This document shows, in pieces, positions 8,589 through 18,748 of a stretch of 64,000 nucleotides of DNA. The notes beneath the pieces are model-generated. The model did not search any database and was not told the origin of the DNA. It worked only from the letters and a program-made list of their open reading frames with translations. Position 1 is the stretch's first letter. Each line of letters opens with the position of its first letter. Both the position numbers and the translations under genes were made by a program. Location: positions 1-64,000 of the forward strand of contig JAIRXG010000011.1 of the NCBI GenBank assembly GCA_031268335.1, given 5' to 3'. The DNA comes from Campylobacteraceae bacterium (GTDB lineage: Bacteria; Campylobacterota; Campylobacteria; Campylobacterales; Campylobacteraceae).

Positions 8589-10327
8589 GATTTCCTATAC
8601 TTTCTAAATTCTTTTACATCTTGCAAAATAGCTTTTGGTAGGGTTAAAATATTTTTATGATTTAGCCAAGTTACGCCAAGTCTGTACGAGAGATGCTTTT
8701 GGGTTTTGTAGCCTTCATTGGCGTCTACATAATTTTCTATAGGCGGAAGATTTTCAGGTTTATTTCCCAACTCTTTTTGCGCTTTTTTAACAGCAGATAA
8801 GAGCGTCAGTTTACTACCTCTTTTCCAATGTTCTATCATTACACCACCTATACGATATTCAAGACTTTTTTTTACCCTTTCTTTTGCGCCGTAAAGTTTG
8901 GACATGATGGGTTTAATGTCTTTCTTTAACTCTTGATTTTCAAGATAGTATCTCTCTAACTCTTCTTGAACTTGGTGAAGCTGGGATAATAACATCTCGT
9001 TTTCTTGCTCCAACTCATTATCTTGAGGGATATTTTGCGCTTTTGCATGTAACTCTTTAGCCTGTTTATCTTTGTCTAAAACTATCTTTTTAGTCTCTTC
9101 CAACTGTTTCTTGAGTTGTTCTAATTGCTCTGTTTTCTCTTTGGCTAACTTTTCTGTCTGTTCAAGATTTTTACTCAAAATCACTTTTTGTTTTTCTACG
9201 TCGTCTGTTTTTTTGCTCTGTTCGCTTAATTTGCTATACAGATTAATCCGTTCTTGTTTTAAAGTCTCTGCATGGTTTGCAACTTCTTCGTATGCCGCTT
9301 TGGTTTTATTTACCTCATGTTCCAAAGAACAAATCGTATCCTGTACATCTTGCTCGGTACGGTTTAATTGCTCCGTTAGATTTTGAATCTCTTGCGTTTG
9401 TGTTTGGGACTGACGAAGTTGCTCTACCATCATCTGCCACGCATCTATAGCCGCTATACCCTCAACCCCTTCGTTGACCAAAGGCAAATTTGCGCTCTCT
9501 TGAAGCTCTTTATAAACTTTTTGCACTTGTCTGTTATTGCGCACCAAATCTTTAGCTATATATCGCAAAAGAGGACTGCTGTCCGAATTGGTTGCATAAA
9601 AAGATACTATCTTAGATGAAACGGCAACATCTTCCGTTGTTTGTTGAAATTGCATAAACTCTTTATTTTGTCTATTTGTTTTTTTGTTTTTTGCCGCTCT
9701 TTTCGAACCATCTTCTCGGCACGATATTTCCGTACCTTTCCACAATATCTTATCCGGAAATTTCAAACTCTTACCGATACGAATTTTCAACTGTTGTATA
9801 TAACTTGCTGCCGATAAACGAATCTGCTGTGCATGTACCAAAAAACAACGATCTTGATTTTTTTGATAAAAGCTTAAAAGTTCAGCATTGTATGCGCTCC
9901 AATCTTTCAGTCTATTTTTTGCATGATTTTGATCCGACAAGTATGACTCCATGTTGAAGCGAGTAAAAACAGATTCGGGATTATCATAAACAAGTATAAA
10001 AGCTATTTTAGTATCGACCGACTTCCAAAAGTCTAACAAGTAGATGGCATTCGGGTCAGACCAACCCCAAAACAGTTGATCTATATTTGCCAACATTAAA
10101 TCAAGCACCATACTATGCCAAATAGCGCTTACTTCTATCTGTTTTACATCTTCATAATGCTCTGTTGACAATACGCCGTATGCCTTGCAAAGCGTTTGAG
10201 TTATTTGCTGTGGGGTGAAGCCTTCGCGAATGGACTGATTGGCACAAGCCATACCGCACATTTGCAATAATTCTTCAACCTCTTCGTAAGCTGAATACGG
10301 ATGTCCGACTATGATGGCTTTATTCAT
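8585..10327 (-). CDS. Sulfotransferase-like protein with long coiled coil
   Basis: 580 residues. The N-terminal ~190 residues (AIIVGHPYSAYEEVEELLQM, then AFILVYDNPESVFTRFN and a helix with WSAYNAELLSFYQ) resemble sulfotransferase P-loop proteins of capsule and O-antigen loci, though the 5'-phosphosulfate-binding loop is not canonical. Residues ~300-470 are a heptad-rich coiled coil with many Glu, Lys and Gln. The last ~60 residues (ENLPPIENYVDANEGYKTQK onward) recur at the C-terminus of the 179-residue chimeric protein at 54920-55459. It is the first gene of the leftward cluster, and its promoter must lie in the 183-base gap before kpsM. A sulfotransferase role is a guess from fold-like features. 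Confidence 0.5.
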   Translation of the reverse strand: MNKAIIVGHPYSAYEEVEELLQMCGMACANQSIREGFTPQQITQTLCKAYGVLSTEHYEDVKQIEVSAIWHSMVLDLMLANIDQLFWGWSDPNAIYLLDFWKSVDTKIAFILVYDNPESVFTRFNMESYLSDQNHAKNRLKDWSAYNAELLSFYQKNQDRCFLVHAQQIRLSAASYIQQLKIRIGKSLKFPDKILWKGTEISCREDGSKRAAKNKKTNRQNKEFMQFQQTTEDVAVSSKIVSFYATNSDSSPLLRYIAKDLVRNNRQVQKVYKELQESANLPLVNEGVEGIAAIDAWQMMVEQLRQSQTQTQEIQNLTEQLNRTEQDVQDTICSLEHEVNKTKAAYEEVANHAETLKQERINLYSKLSEQSKKTDDVEKQKVILSKNLEQTEKLAKEKTEQLEQLKKQLEETKKIVLDKDKQAKELHAKAQNIPQDNELEQENEMLLSQLHQVQEELERYYLENQELKKDIKPIMSKLYGAKERVKKSLEYRIGGVMIEHWKRGSKLTLLSAVKKAQKELGNKPENLPPIENYVDANEGYKTQKHLSYRLGVTWLNHKNILTLPKAILQDVKEFRKYRKS

Positions 10328-10510
10328 TTTAAGAGCTTTGACCTGTAATTTTCTGTTTTCTAAAATGCAAGGTGTAATTATAGATTTTCAATGCTTATTA
10401 AGTTATAAAATAGTTTAATTGGTATCTTAAAATAAATTATCATACTTTTACTGCATTCAAAAATTAAAAACTATGATAAAATAAGTCAATCAATATCAAT
10501 CTGGGCACAA
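10328..10510. promoter_or_regulatory. Divergent promoter region between the glycosylation cluster and kpsM
   Basis: This 183-base AT-rich gap separates divergent operons, so it should hold promoters both ways. For kpsM, TATGAT at 10472-10477 followed by AAAATAAG is a plausible -10 box about 33 bases before the ATG. No clear -35 box is seen, as is usual in this group. The leftward promoter is not obvious. Confidence 0.4.
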
Positions 10511-11308
10511 ATGAAGCAAAAATCAATTTATATATCACCATTTAAACAATTTATGTCTGTTATTTTTGCCTTGTTTTTACGAGAACTCAAAACGCGTTTT
10601 GGAGAGCGAAGATTTGGCGTATTTTGGACTTTTGTCGAACCTGCCGTACATCTTGTGATAATGCTTCTTATATTCTCTTTTTTGCGCGCTAGAATGATGC
10701 CTCAAGTGCCATTTGAGCTTTTTTTGCTGACGGGTATAGCGCCGTTTTTTCTCTTTCGTCATATCGCCACAGGTCTAATGTCGAGCACAAATGCCAATAA
10801 AGCTCTGTTCGCCTACTCACCCGTCAAACCTATAGACACATATATCACGCGCACGATATTGGAGAGCGTCATATACACTGTCATTTTTGCCATCATCTTA
10901 TTTATCTTGTGGTTTTGGGGAGGATTTGACGTAAATATCGCCAATCCTTTAGGCGCTATAGCTTTGTATTTTTTAATCATACTTTTTGGTTTTTCATTTG
11001 GCATCATCGCAAGCATTGCGTCAAGCATTTTTCCATCAGTCAAAATCATTATGAATATAATCTTGTTACCGCTTTACTTTCTTTCGGCTATTATGTATCC
11101 TTTGTGGATAATCCCTGCACAGTATGTACAATATCTAAAACTAAATCCTATACTGCATTTATTGGAGCTTTTTAAGGCTAACTTCTTTTCATACTATCCT
11201 TTGGTAGAAGGCATAAATATTTTTTATCCGCTCGGTTTTGAATTGATATTATTGTTCATAGCGCTCGCATTGTACAGAATAAGACGACTGGCATTGGCGG
11301 CAGGGTAG
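10511..11308 (+). CDS. kpsM: Capsule polysaccharide ABC transporter, permease
   Basis: 265 residues, the usual KpsM length. It is an ABC-2 type permease with six predicted membrane segments, including VHLVIMLLIFSFLRARM, YTVIFAIILFILWFWGG and IALYFLIILFGFSFGIIASI. The N-terminal FLRELKTRFGERRFGVFW is the family's cytoplasmic coupling region. With KpsT it exports the lipid-linked capsule chain across the inner membrane. It is the first gene of a six-gene operon. The stop overlaps the GTG start of kpsT by one base. A weak ribosome site (CTGGGC) precedes the ATG. Confidence 0.94.
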   Translation: MKQKSIYISPFKQFMSVIFALFLRELKTRFGERRFGVFWTFVEPAVHLVIMLLIFSFLRARMMPQVPFELFLLTGIAPFFLFRHIATGLMSSTNANKALFAYSPVKPIDTYITRTILESVIYTVIFAIILFILWFWGGFDVNIANPLGAIALYFLIILFGFSFGIIASIASSIFPSVKIIMNIILLPLYFLSAIMYPLWIIPAQYVQYLKLNPILHLLELFKANFFSYYPLVEGINIFYPLGFELILLFIALALYRIRRLALAAG

Positions 11309-11985
11309 TGATAAAGCTAGAAAATTTGACCAAATCATATCCGTTGGAAAATGGGCGGCATTATGTGTTTAAAAATCTATCGTTTGAATTTCCCGAAAAT
11401 GCAAATATAGGCTTAATAGGTCCAAATGGCGCAGGCAAAACGACGCTTATGAATATTTTAGGCGGCACCGATATACCAGACAAAGGGCGAGTTATGACAG
11501 ATAAATCCATCTCTTTTCCGATAGGTTTTGGGGGCGGATTGCAAGGAAGTTTAAGCGCCAAAGACAATATCAAATTTGTAGCGAGAGTTTACGGTTTTAC
11601 GGGTGCAAAAATGACTGAAAAGATAAAATATGTGGAAGAGTTTGCCGAAATAGGCGAATTTTTTGACCAGCCGGTCAAAACTTACTCTTCGGGAATGAAA
11701 GCTAGAGTCTCTTTTGGACTTAGTATGGCTTTTGATTTTGACTATTATCTTATAGACGAAGCTGGTGCTGTAGGGGATGCTTCGTTTAAAAAAAAGAGTT
11801 CAAAAGTTTATCAAGAAAAATTAAGTAAATCAAATGTTATAATTGTGTCTCACAACATGAACGAAATAAAGTCATTGTGCGACCATATCATAGTTTTTAA
11901 CGCCGGAGAAGCGCATATCTTTGACAATGTGAACGAAGGGATAAAAATGTACCAAAAATTAAAAACGCCTGGAGCGCAACAGTGA
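11308..11985 (+). CDS. kpsT: Capsule polysaccharide ABC transporter, ATP-binding protein
   Basis: 225 residues, normal for KpsT. Walker A is GPNGAGKTT near residue 38, the signature is YSSGMKARVSFGLS, and Walker B is FDYYLIDEAGAVGD with an Asp-Glu pair. A switch His follows in NVIIVSHN. The start is GTG at 11308, overlapping the kpsM stop, so translation is coupled. It powers capsule export with KpsM at the inner membrane. A 34-base gap containing a TACATGTA site (11999-12006) separates it from kpsE. Confidence 0.94.
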   Translation: MIKLENLTKSYPLENGRHYVFKNLSFEFPENANIGLIGPNGAGKTTLMNILGGTDIPDKGRVMTDKSISFPIGFGGGLQGSLSAKDNIKFVARVYGFTGAKMTEKIKYVEEFAEIGEFFDQPVKTYSSGMKARVSFGLSMAFDFDYYLIDEAGAVGDASFKKKSSKVYQEKLSKSNVIIVSHNMNEIKSLCDHIIVFNAGEAHIFDNVNEGIKMYQKLKTPGAQQ

Positions 11986-12019
11986 TAAAAACAGACGATA
12001 CATGTAAGAAGAATTTTTA

Positions 12020-13174
12020 ATGAGTAAACTAAGCAAACTTATCAAAAATCCAAAAAAATTTTTTGCAGATGCTTACTATAAAAGAGTTGGCGCATGGTTT
12101 TTAACCAAAGGATTTATAGCTATCGTCATCGTTCCTTTCATGCTTTTTACTGTTTATTATCTCCTTTTTGCCGCTGACAGATATGTGAGCGAGAGTATAG
12201 TATCCGTCAAACAAGCGGGCGAATCATCGCCAAATGCGGCCGGACTTGCAGCGATAGTCGGTATAAATACAAATTCCAAAGAGGACACGCTTTATTTGAG
12301 AGAATATATTCATTCGCTGGACATGCTAAAACTATTGGAGCAAAAGATTGACGTTAGACACATGTACAGTAAAGAGTGGCTGGATTTTATATATAGATTT
12401 TACGGTTTTATGTCGCAAGAGAGTCTTTTAGAATACTATCAAAATAGAGTTGAGATAGTTTACGACGATATGAGCGGACTTTTAAAGATAAATATTGAAG
12501 CATTTGAAGCTGACGAGGCGCAAAATTTGGCAAACGAGATATTGGAACAGAGTGAGACTTTTGTCAATGAACTTTCACATAAAATGTCAAAAAAACAGCT
12601 TGAATTTGCCAAAACAGAGTTACAAAAAGCAGAAGATAGACTCTCTGCGGCAAAAAACGCACTTTTGGCATTTCAAAACAAATACGGCATATTCAACCCA
12701 ATAGAACAAGCGCAATCGCAGGCAACTCTTGCTTTAGGATTTGAAGCCGAGCTTGCCAAAAAAGAGGCGGAACTTACCGCTTTGTTGTCGTATATTCAAG
12801 ACAGCGCGCCACAAATTTTGATGCTTAAGAGCGAAATAGCAGCTTTAAAGATACAAATAGAAAAAGAAAATGGGCGTGTCGCTGCAAAATCAAGCGATTC
12901 TACAAATTTGCTCGCTTTTGAATACCAAGCGCTAACCGTTGAGGCTGATTTTGCGCAAGAGTTATATAAAATAGCTCTTGGAGCGGTTGAACAAGCAAGG
13001 ATAGAGAGCACTAAACAAATCAAATATTTATCTGTAATTCAACAACCCTCAAAACCCGAAAGCGCAAAATATCCGCGCAAAATATACAATCTAATTACAT
13101 CGCTTGCTTTGCTGTTTTTACTTTACGGTATTGCAAGATTGATACAAGCCACCATAGAGGATCATAAATACTAA
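12020..13174 (+). CDS. kpsE: Capsule export inner-membrane/periplasmic protein KpsE
   Basis: 384 residues. It is a polysaccharide co-polymerase of the KpsE/BexC type, with an N-terminal membrane segment (FIAIVIVPFMLFTVYYLLFA, residues ~28-49), a long periplasmic region with coiled-coil heptads at residues ~190-330, and a C-terminal membrane segment (LITSLALLFLLYGIARLI). It links the KpsMT transporter to the outer-membrane KpsD channel. The TAATG junction with kpsD overlaps by one base, so the genes are coupled. Confidence 0.92.
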   Translation: MSKLSKLIKNPKKFFADAYYKRVGAWFLTKGFIAIVIVPFMLFTVYYLLFAADRYVSESIVSVKQAGESSPNAAGLAAIVGINTNSKEDTLYLREYIHSLDMLKLLEQKIDVRHMYSKEWLDFIYRFYGFMSQESLLEYYQNRVEIVYDDMSGLLKINIEAFEADEAQNLANEILEQSETFVNELSHKMSKKQLEFAKTELQKAEDRLSAAKNALLAFQNKYGIFNPIEQAQSQATLALGFEAELAKKEAELTALLSYIQDSAPQILMLKSEIAALKIQIEKENGRVAAKSSDSTNLLAFEYQALTVEADFAQELYKIALGAVEQARIESTKQIKYLSVIQQPSKPESAKYPRKIYNLITSLALLFLLYGIARLIQATIEDHKY

Positions 13175-14790
13175 TGAAAAAAATAATTTTAACGCTGATT
13201 TCAGCTATGTTTTGTTTCGCCGCAATAGATATTGGAACTATTGTCAATACGGGTGGAAATAATAGCGCCGTTTCGATAAATGAAAATGAAAACGTCTTTG
13301 GCTCACATCTTTTTAATGGAAATTTTGCCAACATAAAACAATACATGTATAACCCCAACTATCGTCTCAATGTGGGCGATGTAGTTCTTTTGAAAATGTG
13401 GGGAGCATTTGAGTTTGAACAAGCTTTAAGCGTTGATTCGCAAGGGAATATTTTTATTCCAAAAGTAGGTGTCGTTAAACTTCTTGGTGTACGAAACGAG
13501 GATATTGTTTCTGTCATAACAAAACAGGTTAAAAAAATATATAAAGACAATGTTTTTGTCTACGCGGATATGGAAGCGTACCAAAATGTCTCCGTATTTG
13601 TAACAGGAAACGTAAATAAACCAGGTCTTTATGAGGGGCTAAGTTCGGACTCCTTGATACAATATCTCGATAAAGCTTCAGGTATAAATTCTCAATACGG
13701 AAGCTTTAGAAAAATCACAATTTTAAGAAATAACAAACCTTACAAGCAGATAGATTTGTATGATTTTCTAATTGACGGCAAAATGGAACTGCCGGCATTT
13801 AGAAGCGGCGATGTTATCCTCGTAGATAGTGTGGGTCCATACATAAGCGCTGAAGGCGAAGTGTTGAGAGAATTTAGATTTGAGTCAAAACACGAATTTA
13901 TGAGTTTAAAAGAGCTTGCTACATTAGCCGGTATAAAACCAACCGCTACAAATGTGATAGTAAAAAGCTACAAAAACAACAACCGTTTAAATATCAACTC
14001 TTACGATTTGGAAAAATTTAAAGACGTCTTTTTGCGAGCCGGCGATGAAGTGGAGTTTTTACCCGAACATTCGGCGGACGAAATAAGAGTAAGCGTAGAG
14101 GGAGAACATGACGGACTTCATAGATTAGTGCTAAAAAAAGGTTCTACCCTTCAAGATTTGAAAGAAAATATTGTCTCAAATTCCCAGTCAAACATAGAAG
14201 CTATTCAAATATTTAGAAAAAGTGTAGCGACAATACAAAAAAATCTTTTGGACGCTCAACTCAAAGAACTTGAAACGCTTGCATTGACAACCCCTTCGGT
14301 GTCGCCCGAGGAAGCAAACACAAGAATGCAGGAGACAAAAGCTATTTTGGAATTTATAGAAAGGGCTAAAAAAATTGAACCTAAGGGACAAATTACGATA
14401 AATGAGAAAACGGCTGCCAAAAGTATTGTTTTAGAAGAGGGAGATATTATCAGCATTCCGACTCTGAACAATATAGTTATAGTTCAAGGTGAAGTAGGAA
14501 TTCCAGGAGCATTTACCTATTTGGAAGGGCAAAATATTGATAAATATATATCGCTTGCCGGCGGGTTTAGTCAAAGAGCAAACAAAAGCAGGGTTTTAGT
14601 CATAAGAGCAAACGGTAAAGCCGAAAACTACGATGCGTCTTTATTTGCATTCGGCAAACCAAAAATACAGGCGGGAGATTCTATACTCATTTTGCCTAAA
14701 GCCGAAGGAAAAACTTTGCAATATACAAATCTCTTGACTCAAATTTTATATCATGTGGCTATAGCGACGAAGGTTGTCCTTGATATATGA
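13174..14790 (+). CDS. kpsD: Capsule export outer-membrane channel KpsD
   Basis: 538 residues, close to KpsD of E. coli and Campylobacter. An N-terminal signal peptide (KIILTLISAMFCFAA) is followed by a polysaccharide-export domain (YRLNVGDVVLLKMWG, then VDSQGNIFIPKVGVVKLLG) and SLBB beta-grasp repeats (VFVTGNVNKPGLYEG; VIVQGEVGIPGAFTYLEGQN). There is no lipobox Cys right at the cleavage region, as in KpsD rather than Wza. It forms the outer-membrane part of the export channel. It overlaps kpsC by 4 bases. Confidence 0.92.
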   Translation: MKKIILTLISAMFCFAAIDIGTIVNTGGNNSAVSINENENVFGSHLFNGNFANIKQYMYNPNYRLNVGDVVLLKMWGAFEFEQALSVDSQGNIFIPKVGVVKLLGVRNEDIVSVITKQVKKIYKDNVFVYADMEAYQNVSVFVTGNVNKPGLYEGLSSDSLIQYLDKASGINSQYGSFRKITILRNNKPYKQIDLYDFLIDGKMELPAFRSGDVILVDSVGPYISAEGEVLREFRFESKHEFMSLKELATLAGIKPTATNVIVKSYKNNNRLNINSYDLEKFKDVFLRAGDEVEFLPEHSADEIRVSVEGEHDGLHRLVLKKGSTLQDLKENIVSNSQSNIEAIQIFRKSVATIQKNLLDAQLKELETLALTTPSVSPEEANTRMQETKAILEFIERAKKIEPKGQITINEKTAAKSIVLEEGDIISIPTLNNIVIVQGEVGIPGAFTYLEGQNIDKYISLAGGFSQRANKSRVLVIRANGKAENYDASLFAFGKPKIQAGDSILILPKAEGKTLQYTNLLTQILYHVAIATKVVLDI

Positions 14791-16835
14791 TTTTTTCAAC
14801 TTCAAAAAATCTCATAAGAAATGCAAACCATTTCTTAAAAATAAAGCATTACTCTTTTATCAATCAATGCTTAAGAACAAAGGGCATTTTTTACGGTTGG
14901 GGTAGAAAAAAATCCGGACTTCAAGCTATATCTTTAGCTAAAAAACGTAAAACCTCTTTTGTGCTTTTGGAAGACGGCTTCATAAGATCTTTCGGACTTG
15001 AAAGCCAATTATTTCCGACTTTCAGTCTTGTTGAAGATAACGTCGGTATCTATTATGATGCGTCCGTAAAGAGCGGATTGGAATGCATACTAAACGATTA
15101 TGATTTCAAGAGCAATAAAGAACTTTTGACAGAAGCCAAAAAGGCGATTTCGCTTATATTAGAACACAATATATCCAAATACAACCATGCGCAAGATTTG
15201 GAGGATGATTACTTTCAAAATAATGGGAAAAAGCGCATTTTGATAATAGCGCAAACTAAAAACGATGCTTCGTTGAGGTACGGATTATCTGATAAATTTT
15301 CAACGCAAGATATTATAAAAGCAGCCAAAGAAGAGAATGAAGATGCGGATATATATGTCAAAATTCATCCCCAAGCACTTAAAGGCGCTAAAGCATCCGA
15401 TATAAATATAAAAGATATCCCGCCGTTTTGCAATCTCATCATGGAAGATATAAACCCTATATCTCTGTTGAAAAAAATAGATAAAGTCTATACAAAAACT
15501 TCTCAGATGGGTTTTGAAGCGCTGCTTTTAGGCAAAAAATGCGTATGTTTTGGTATGCCCTTTTACGCGGGTTGGGGAGTAACTGACGATAGAGTTACAT
15601 GCAAAAGAAGAGTACAAAAAAGAAGTATTGAAGAGATTTTTGCCGCCGCTTATATTTTATACTCAAAATATTGCGACCCGTATAAAAACACTCCTCTTTC
15701 ATTAGTTCAAACGATACAAAGCGTAATCCATATAAAAAATAGCGATATTTACAGAAAAGGATTTTTCTTTGGCTTTTCAAGGTGGAAACATAACTTCGTC
15801 AAACCATTTTTTGATAATGAACAATTTACAAAAACTTTTTTTATCAATCCCATTTTTAGTAAAAATCATCTGAAAATTGCCCTAAAAAAAGGACTTGATA
15901 AAAACTCTCTTGTGTATATCTGGGGCAAAAAATCGTTTAAGAGCGTTGAAGCGTATGCCAAAAAACACTTCATCCCTATCTTACATGTAGAGGATGGTTT
16001 TATAAGATCCATAGGGCTTGGTTCGGATTTTACAAGACCGTATTCTTTGGTTGTCGATAGATATGGTATATATTTTGATGCCGGACAAAAAAGTTATCTT
16101 GAAGAGATATTGAATGAAACAAATTTTGATGATAAGATAATCCAAAATGCAAAAGAGATTCAGATATTTTTGATTGATAACCGCATATCAAAATACAATA
16201 TTTGCGAACATAAAAATATAAATATAAAAACCAATAAAGATGTGTTGCTTGTCGTGGGACAAGTTGACGACGACGCTTCGATTATATACGGTTCGCAAAA
16301 TATGTCAAATATATCGCTTCTCAAAATAGTTCGCGAAAAAAATCCGCAAAGCTACATTGTCTACAAACCACACCCTGACGTTTTGGCAAAAAATCGTATA
16401 GGGGCTTTAAACAAAGAAGAGATTTTGTTGTATGCAGATGAAATTATCAAAAACACTTCGCTTGAGGAAATATTTGAAATTTGCGATGAGGTGCATACCA
16501 TAACGTCTTTGGTTGGTTTTGAAGCTATTTTAAGAGGCAAAAGAGTCGTAACTTACGGTATGCCTTTTTATGCCGGCTGGGGACTCAGCGACGATATGCT
16601 GACAAATGACAGGCGCAAAAGAAAATTGACCGTTTATGAATTGATAGCAGGAGCTTTATTTATGTATCCGCGCTACATTAGCCCAAAAAATTATAAACTT
16701 TGCGATATAAAAACATTTTTATTAGAGTTCAAACAAGAAAAATTGAGATATAATGATAGTAAACAAATTATGAAAAAATTATTTACGTTTTTAACAAGGA
16801 AGATACAATCGATACGTACAATTGTGACAAGATGA
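14787..16835 (+). CDS. kpsC: Capsule beta-Kdo transferase KpsC (two catalytic modules)
   Basis: 682 residues, normal for KpsC. Two homologous modules are visible. The first has LLEDGFIRSFGLES near residue 65 and FGMPFYAGWGVTDDR near residue 257. The second has VEDGFIRSIGLGSD near residue 405 and YGMPFYAGWGLSDDM near residue 590. In the characterised enzymes the modules are GT99 and GT107 beta-Kdo transferases that extend the poly-Kdo linker on lysophosphatidylglycerol. ATGA overlap with kpsD and a 4-base overlap with kpsS place it in one operon. A single KpsC-like module is also built into the 1134-residue fusion in block B. Confidence 0.94.
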   Translation: MIFSTSKNLIRNANHFLKIKHYSFINQCLRTKGIFYGWGRKKSGLQAISLAKKRKTSFVLLEDGFIRSFGLESQLFPTFSLVEDNVGIYYDASVKSGLECILNDYDFKSNKELLTEAKKAISLILEHNISKYNHAQDLEDDYFQNNGKKRILIIAQTKNDASLRYGLSDKFSTQDIIKAAKEENEDADIYVKIHPQALKGAKASDINIKDIPPFCNLIMEDINPISLLKKIDKVYTKTSQMGFEALLLGKKCVCFGMPFYAGWGVTDDRVTCKRRVQKRSIEEIFAAAYILYSKYCDPYKNTPLSLVQTIQSVIHIKNSDIYRKGFFFGFSRWKHNFVKPFFDNEQFTKTFFINPIFSKNHLKIALKKGLDKNSLVYIWGKKSFKSVEAYAKKHFIPILHVEDGFIRSIGLGSDFTRPYSLVVDRYGIYFDAGQKSYLEEILNETNFDDKIIQNAKEIQIFLIDNRISKYNICEHKNINIKTNKDVLLVVGQVDDDASIIYGSQNMSNISLLKIVREKNPQSYIVYKPHPDVLAKNRIGALNKEEILLYADEIIKNTSLEEIFEICDEVHTITSLVGFEAILRGKRVVTYGMPFYAGWGLSDDMLTNDRRKRKLTVYELIAGALFMYPRYISPKNYKLCDIKTFLLEFKQEKLRYNDSKQIMKKLFTFLTRKIQSIRTIVTR

Positions 16836-18025
16836 ATTCTATTGGCGATTTAAGTAATAAAAATATTCTTTTTCTGCAAGGACCGATGGGAACATTTTTC
16901 AAAAGATTAGATAAGTTGCTTCGCAAAAAAGGAGCCGTTACTTACAAAATAGCCTTTAATGCGGCAGATTGGCTGTTTTCTAATAAAGATAATGTGATAA
17001 GTTACAAAGATACGCCGAAAAAATGGGAAAAGTTTGTTGAAGACTTTTTGATAACAAAAAGCATAAATAAAATATTTTTATTTGGCGATTGCAGATTTTA
17101 TCAAAAAACTACAATAAAAGTAGCTGTTAAACTTGGAGTGGAAGTATTTGTATTTGAAGAAGGATACATAAGACCAGATTATGTTACAATGGAAAAATGG
17201 GGCGTAAACGGCAATAGCAAGCTCCCAAAATCAAAAAGCTTTTATGAAAATTTGCCTGAAGTTTTAGAGCAGCAAAAAACACTTCCAATGAACAATAGTC
17301 TTTACTCTATGATTATGAGCGCGATAATATACTATTTTGTGGCCAATGTTTTTTCTTTTCTGTATCCGCACTACATTCACCATAGAAGTTTTTCAGCTAC
17401 GAAAGAAGCATTTTGCGGCGCAAGAAATTTTACACGAAAAATAATCTACGCGTTAAAAAATAGACCATACAATAACCGTCTCAAAAACGATCTTTCAAAA
17501 AAATATTTCTTTGTTCCGCTCCAAACATATACCGACGCGCAAATCAAAAAACACTCTTTACTTAAAAATATGGAGGAGTTTATAGAGATAGTTTTGATAT
17601 CTTTTGCAAATTTTGCCGATAAAAACCATTTCATTGTCTTTAAACATCATCCGTTTGATAGGGGTAGAAAAAATTATACAAATTATATAAACAATCTCGC
17701 AAAAAAACTAAATATCGAAAAACGCGTTATAATCTTGTTTGAACTCTGTATACCCAATACCTTAAAAAACGCGCTCGGGACAGTTACTATAAACAGCACT
17801 ATAGGATTTTCCTCTTTGTATTACTGCACACCCACTATCACGCTCGGCAAAGCGATATATAATATAAAAGGGCTTACATGTAAGGGGATGGATTTGGATG
17901 ATTTTTGGAAAAGCCCATATCCTCCAAATGTTGAATTATTTAAAAAATTTAGAGCTTTTATCATAAAAAATTCTCAAATAAACAGCTGTTTCTACGGCGA
18001 CATTGGGGATTTGAGAGAAATTTGA
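16832..18025 (+). CDS. kpsS: Capsule beta-Kdo transferase KpsS
   Basis: 397 residues, the expected length. KpsS adds the first Kdo to phosphatidylglycerol to start the capsule lipid anchor. Visible family features are ILFLQGPMGTFFKRLDKLLR at the N-terminus, VFVFEEGYIRPDYVTME near residue 110, FKHHPFDRGRKNY near residue 270, and TINSTIGFSSLYYCTPTITL near residue 320. It is the last gene of the kps operon; the following 723 bases have no convincing gene. A 12-base palindrome CTTACATGTAAG lies within the gene near 17874. Confidence 0.93.
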   Translation: MNSIGDLSNKNILFLQGPMGTFFKRLDKLLRKKGAVTYKIAFNAADWLFSNKDNVISYKDTPKKWEKFVEDFLITKSINKIFLFGDCRFYQKTTIKVAVKLGVEVFVFEEGYIRPDYVTMEKWGVNGNSKLPKSKSFYENLPEVLEQQKTLPMNNSLYSMIMSAIIYYFVANVFSFLYPHYIHHRSFSATKEAFCGARNFTRKIIYALKNRPYNNRLKNDLSKKYFFVPLQTYTDAQIKKHSLLKNMEEFIEIVLISFANFADKNHFIVFKHHPFDRGRKNYTNYINNLAKKLNIEKRVIILFELCIPNTLKNALGTVTINSTIGFSSLYYCTPTITLGKAIYNIKGLTCKGMDLDDFWKSPYPPNVELFKKFRAFIIKNSQINSCFYGDIGDLREI

Positions 18026-18748
18026 GTTCAGTGTATTAATACCCTAAACTCCAAAATACAGATAAAACCGTATACATATAGCCTAAATCCAAAAAAGTTT
18101 TCAAAATATAAAATCAAATAGATATTTTAAAAACTTTTAGGAATAAAAGAAAAACATTTTTGATTTAATTTGTAATTACAACATAGAGAAAATAACGAAT
18201 GTAGAGTACTTTTGGAGCTGACAAAAGCCACTTACATTTAATTTGAAAGCGTGTAAAATTTAATCACTGTTTTTGTTTTGCGAATTTGTCTGCTTTTCAA
18301 AATTGCGATTTTAAATAAAAAATTGAAAGTGCCATTTTATTTCGCAAAAATTTCATTTTGTGCTTTTGTCAATATTTTTCTTTTTTGTCTAAAATTTTTT
18401 AATTTTCAAATACTGCAAAAAATATGTGCAACAATCCGCTCAAGCTCTCACATATATAGGTTTTTAACATTCTAAAATAAAATATCTGTTTTGCATGTAA
18501 GCTTTTATCGATTACATATAAAGCTTTCATGCTGTCAAAAATTTGCATATTTTATTTATGCGAGGAGTCATCCTGATTTCTAATTAGCGCTTTTATGTAA
18601 CAAGTTTCTCACTAAATAATGGCAAATTATTTTGTTCAAAAAAACAAATCTCTTTTTTAAATGCTGCTTGCAAAAAATAAATATCACAAAAATCCGACAA
18701 ACATAAAAAGCTTTTTAAAAGATAAAATATCTGTTCTTTGCGAGTTAA
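18026..18748. other. Long gene-free region between convergent kpsS and the amidase gene
   Basis: This 723-base gap is strongly AT-rich. Short open frames exist but are low-complexity and Phe/Lys-rich with no ribosome site, so I reject them. It contains CATGTAAGCTTTT near 18494, which resembles the palindrome family. No clear terminator hairpin with a T-run was found. It may be a decayed gene or the edge of the capsule insertion. Confidence 0.55.

Noticed and set aside
18278..18475. 65-codon open frame in the gap after kpsS
   Set aside because: Phe/Lys-rich low complexity, no ribosome site, no recognisable motif; typical of AT-rich noncoding DNA.
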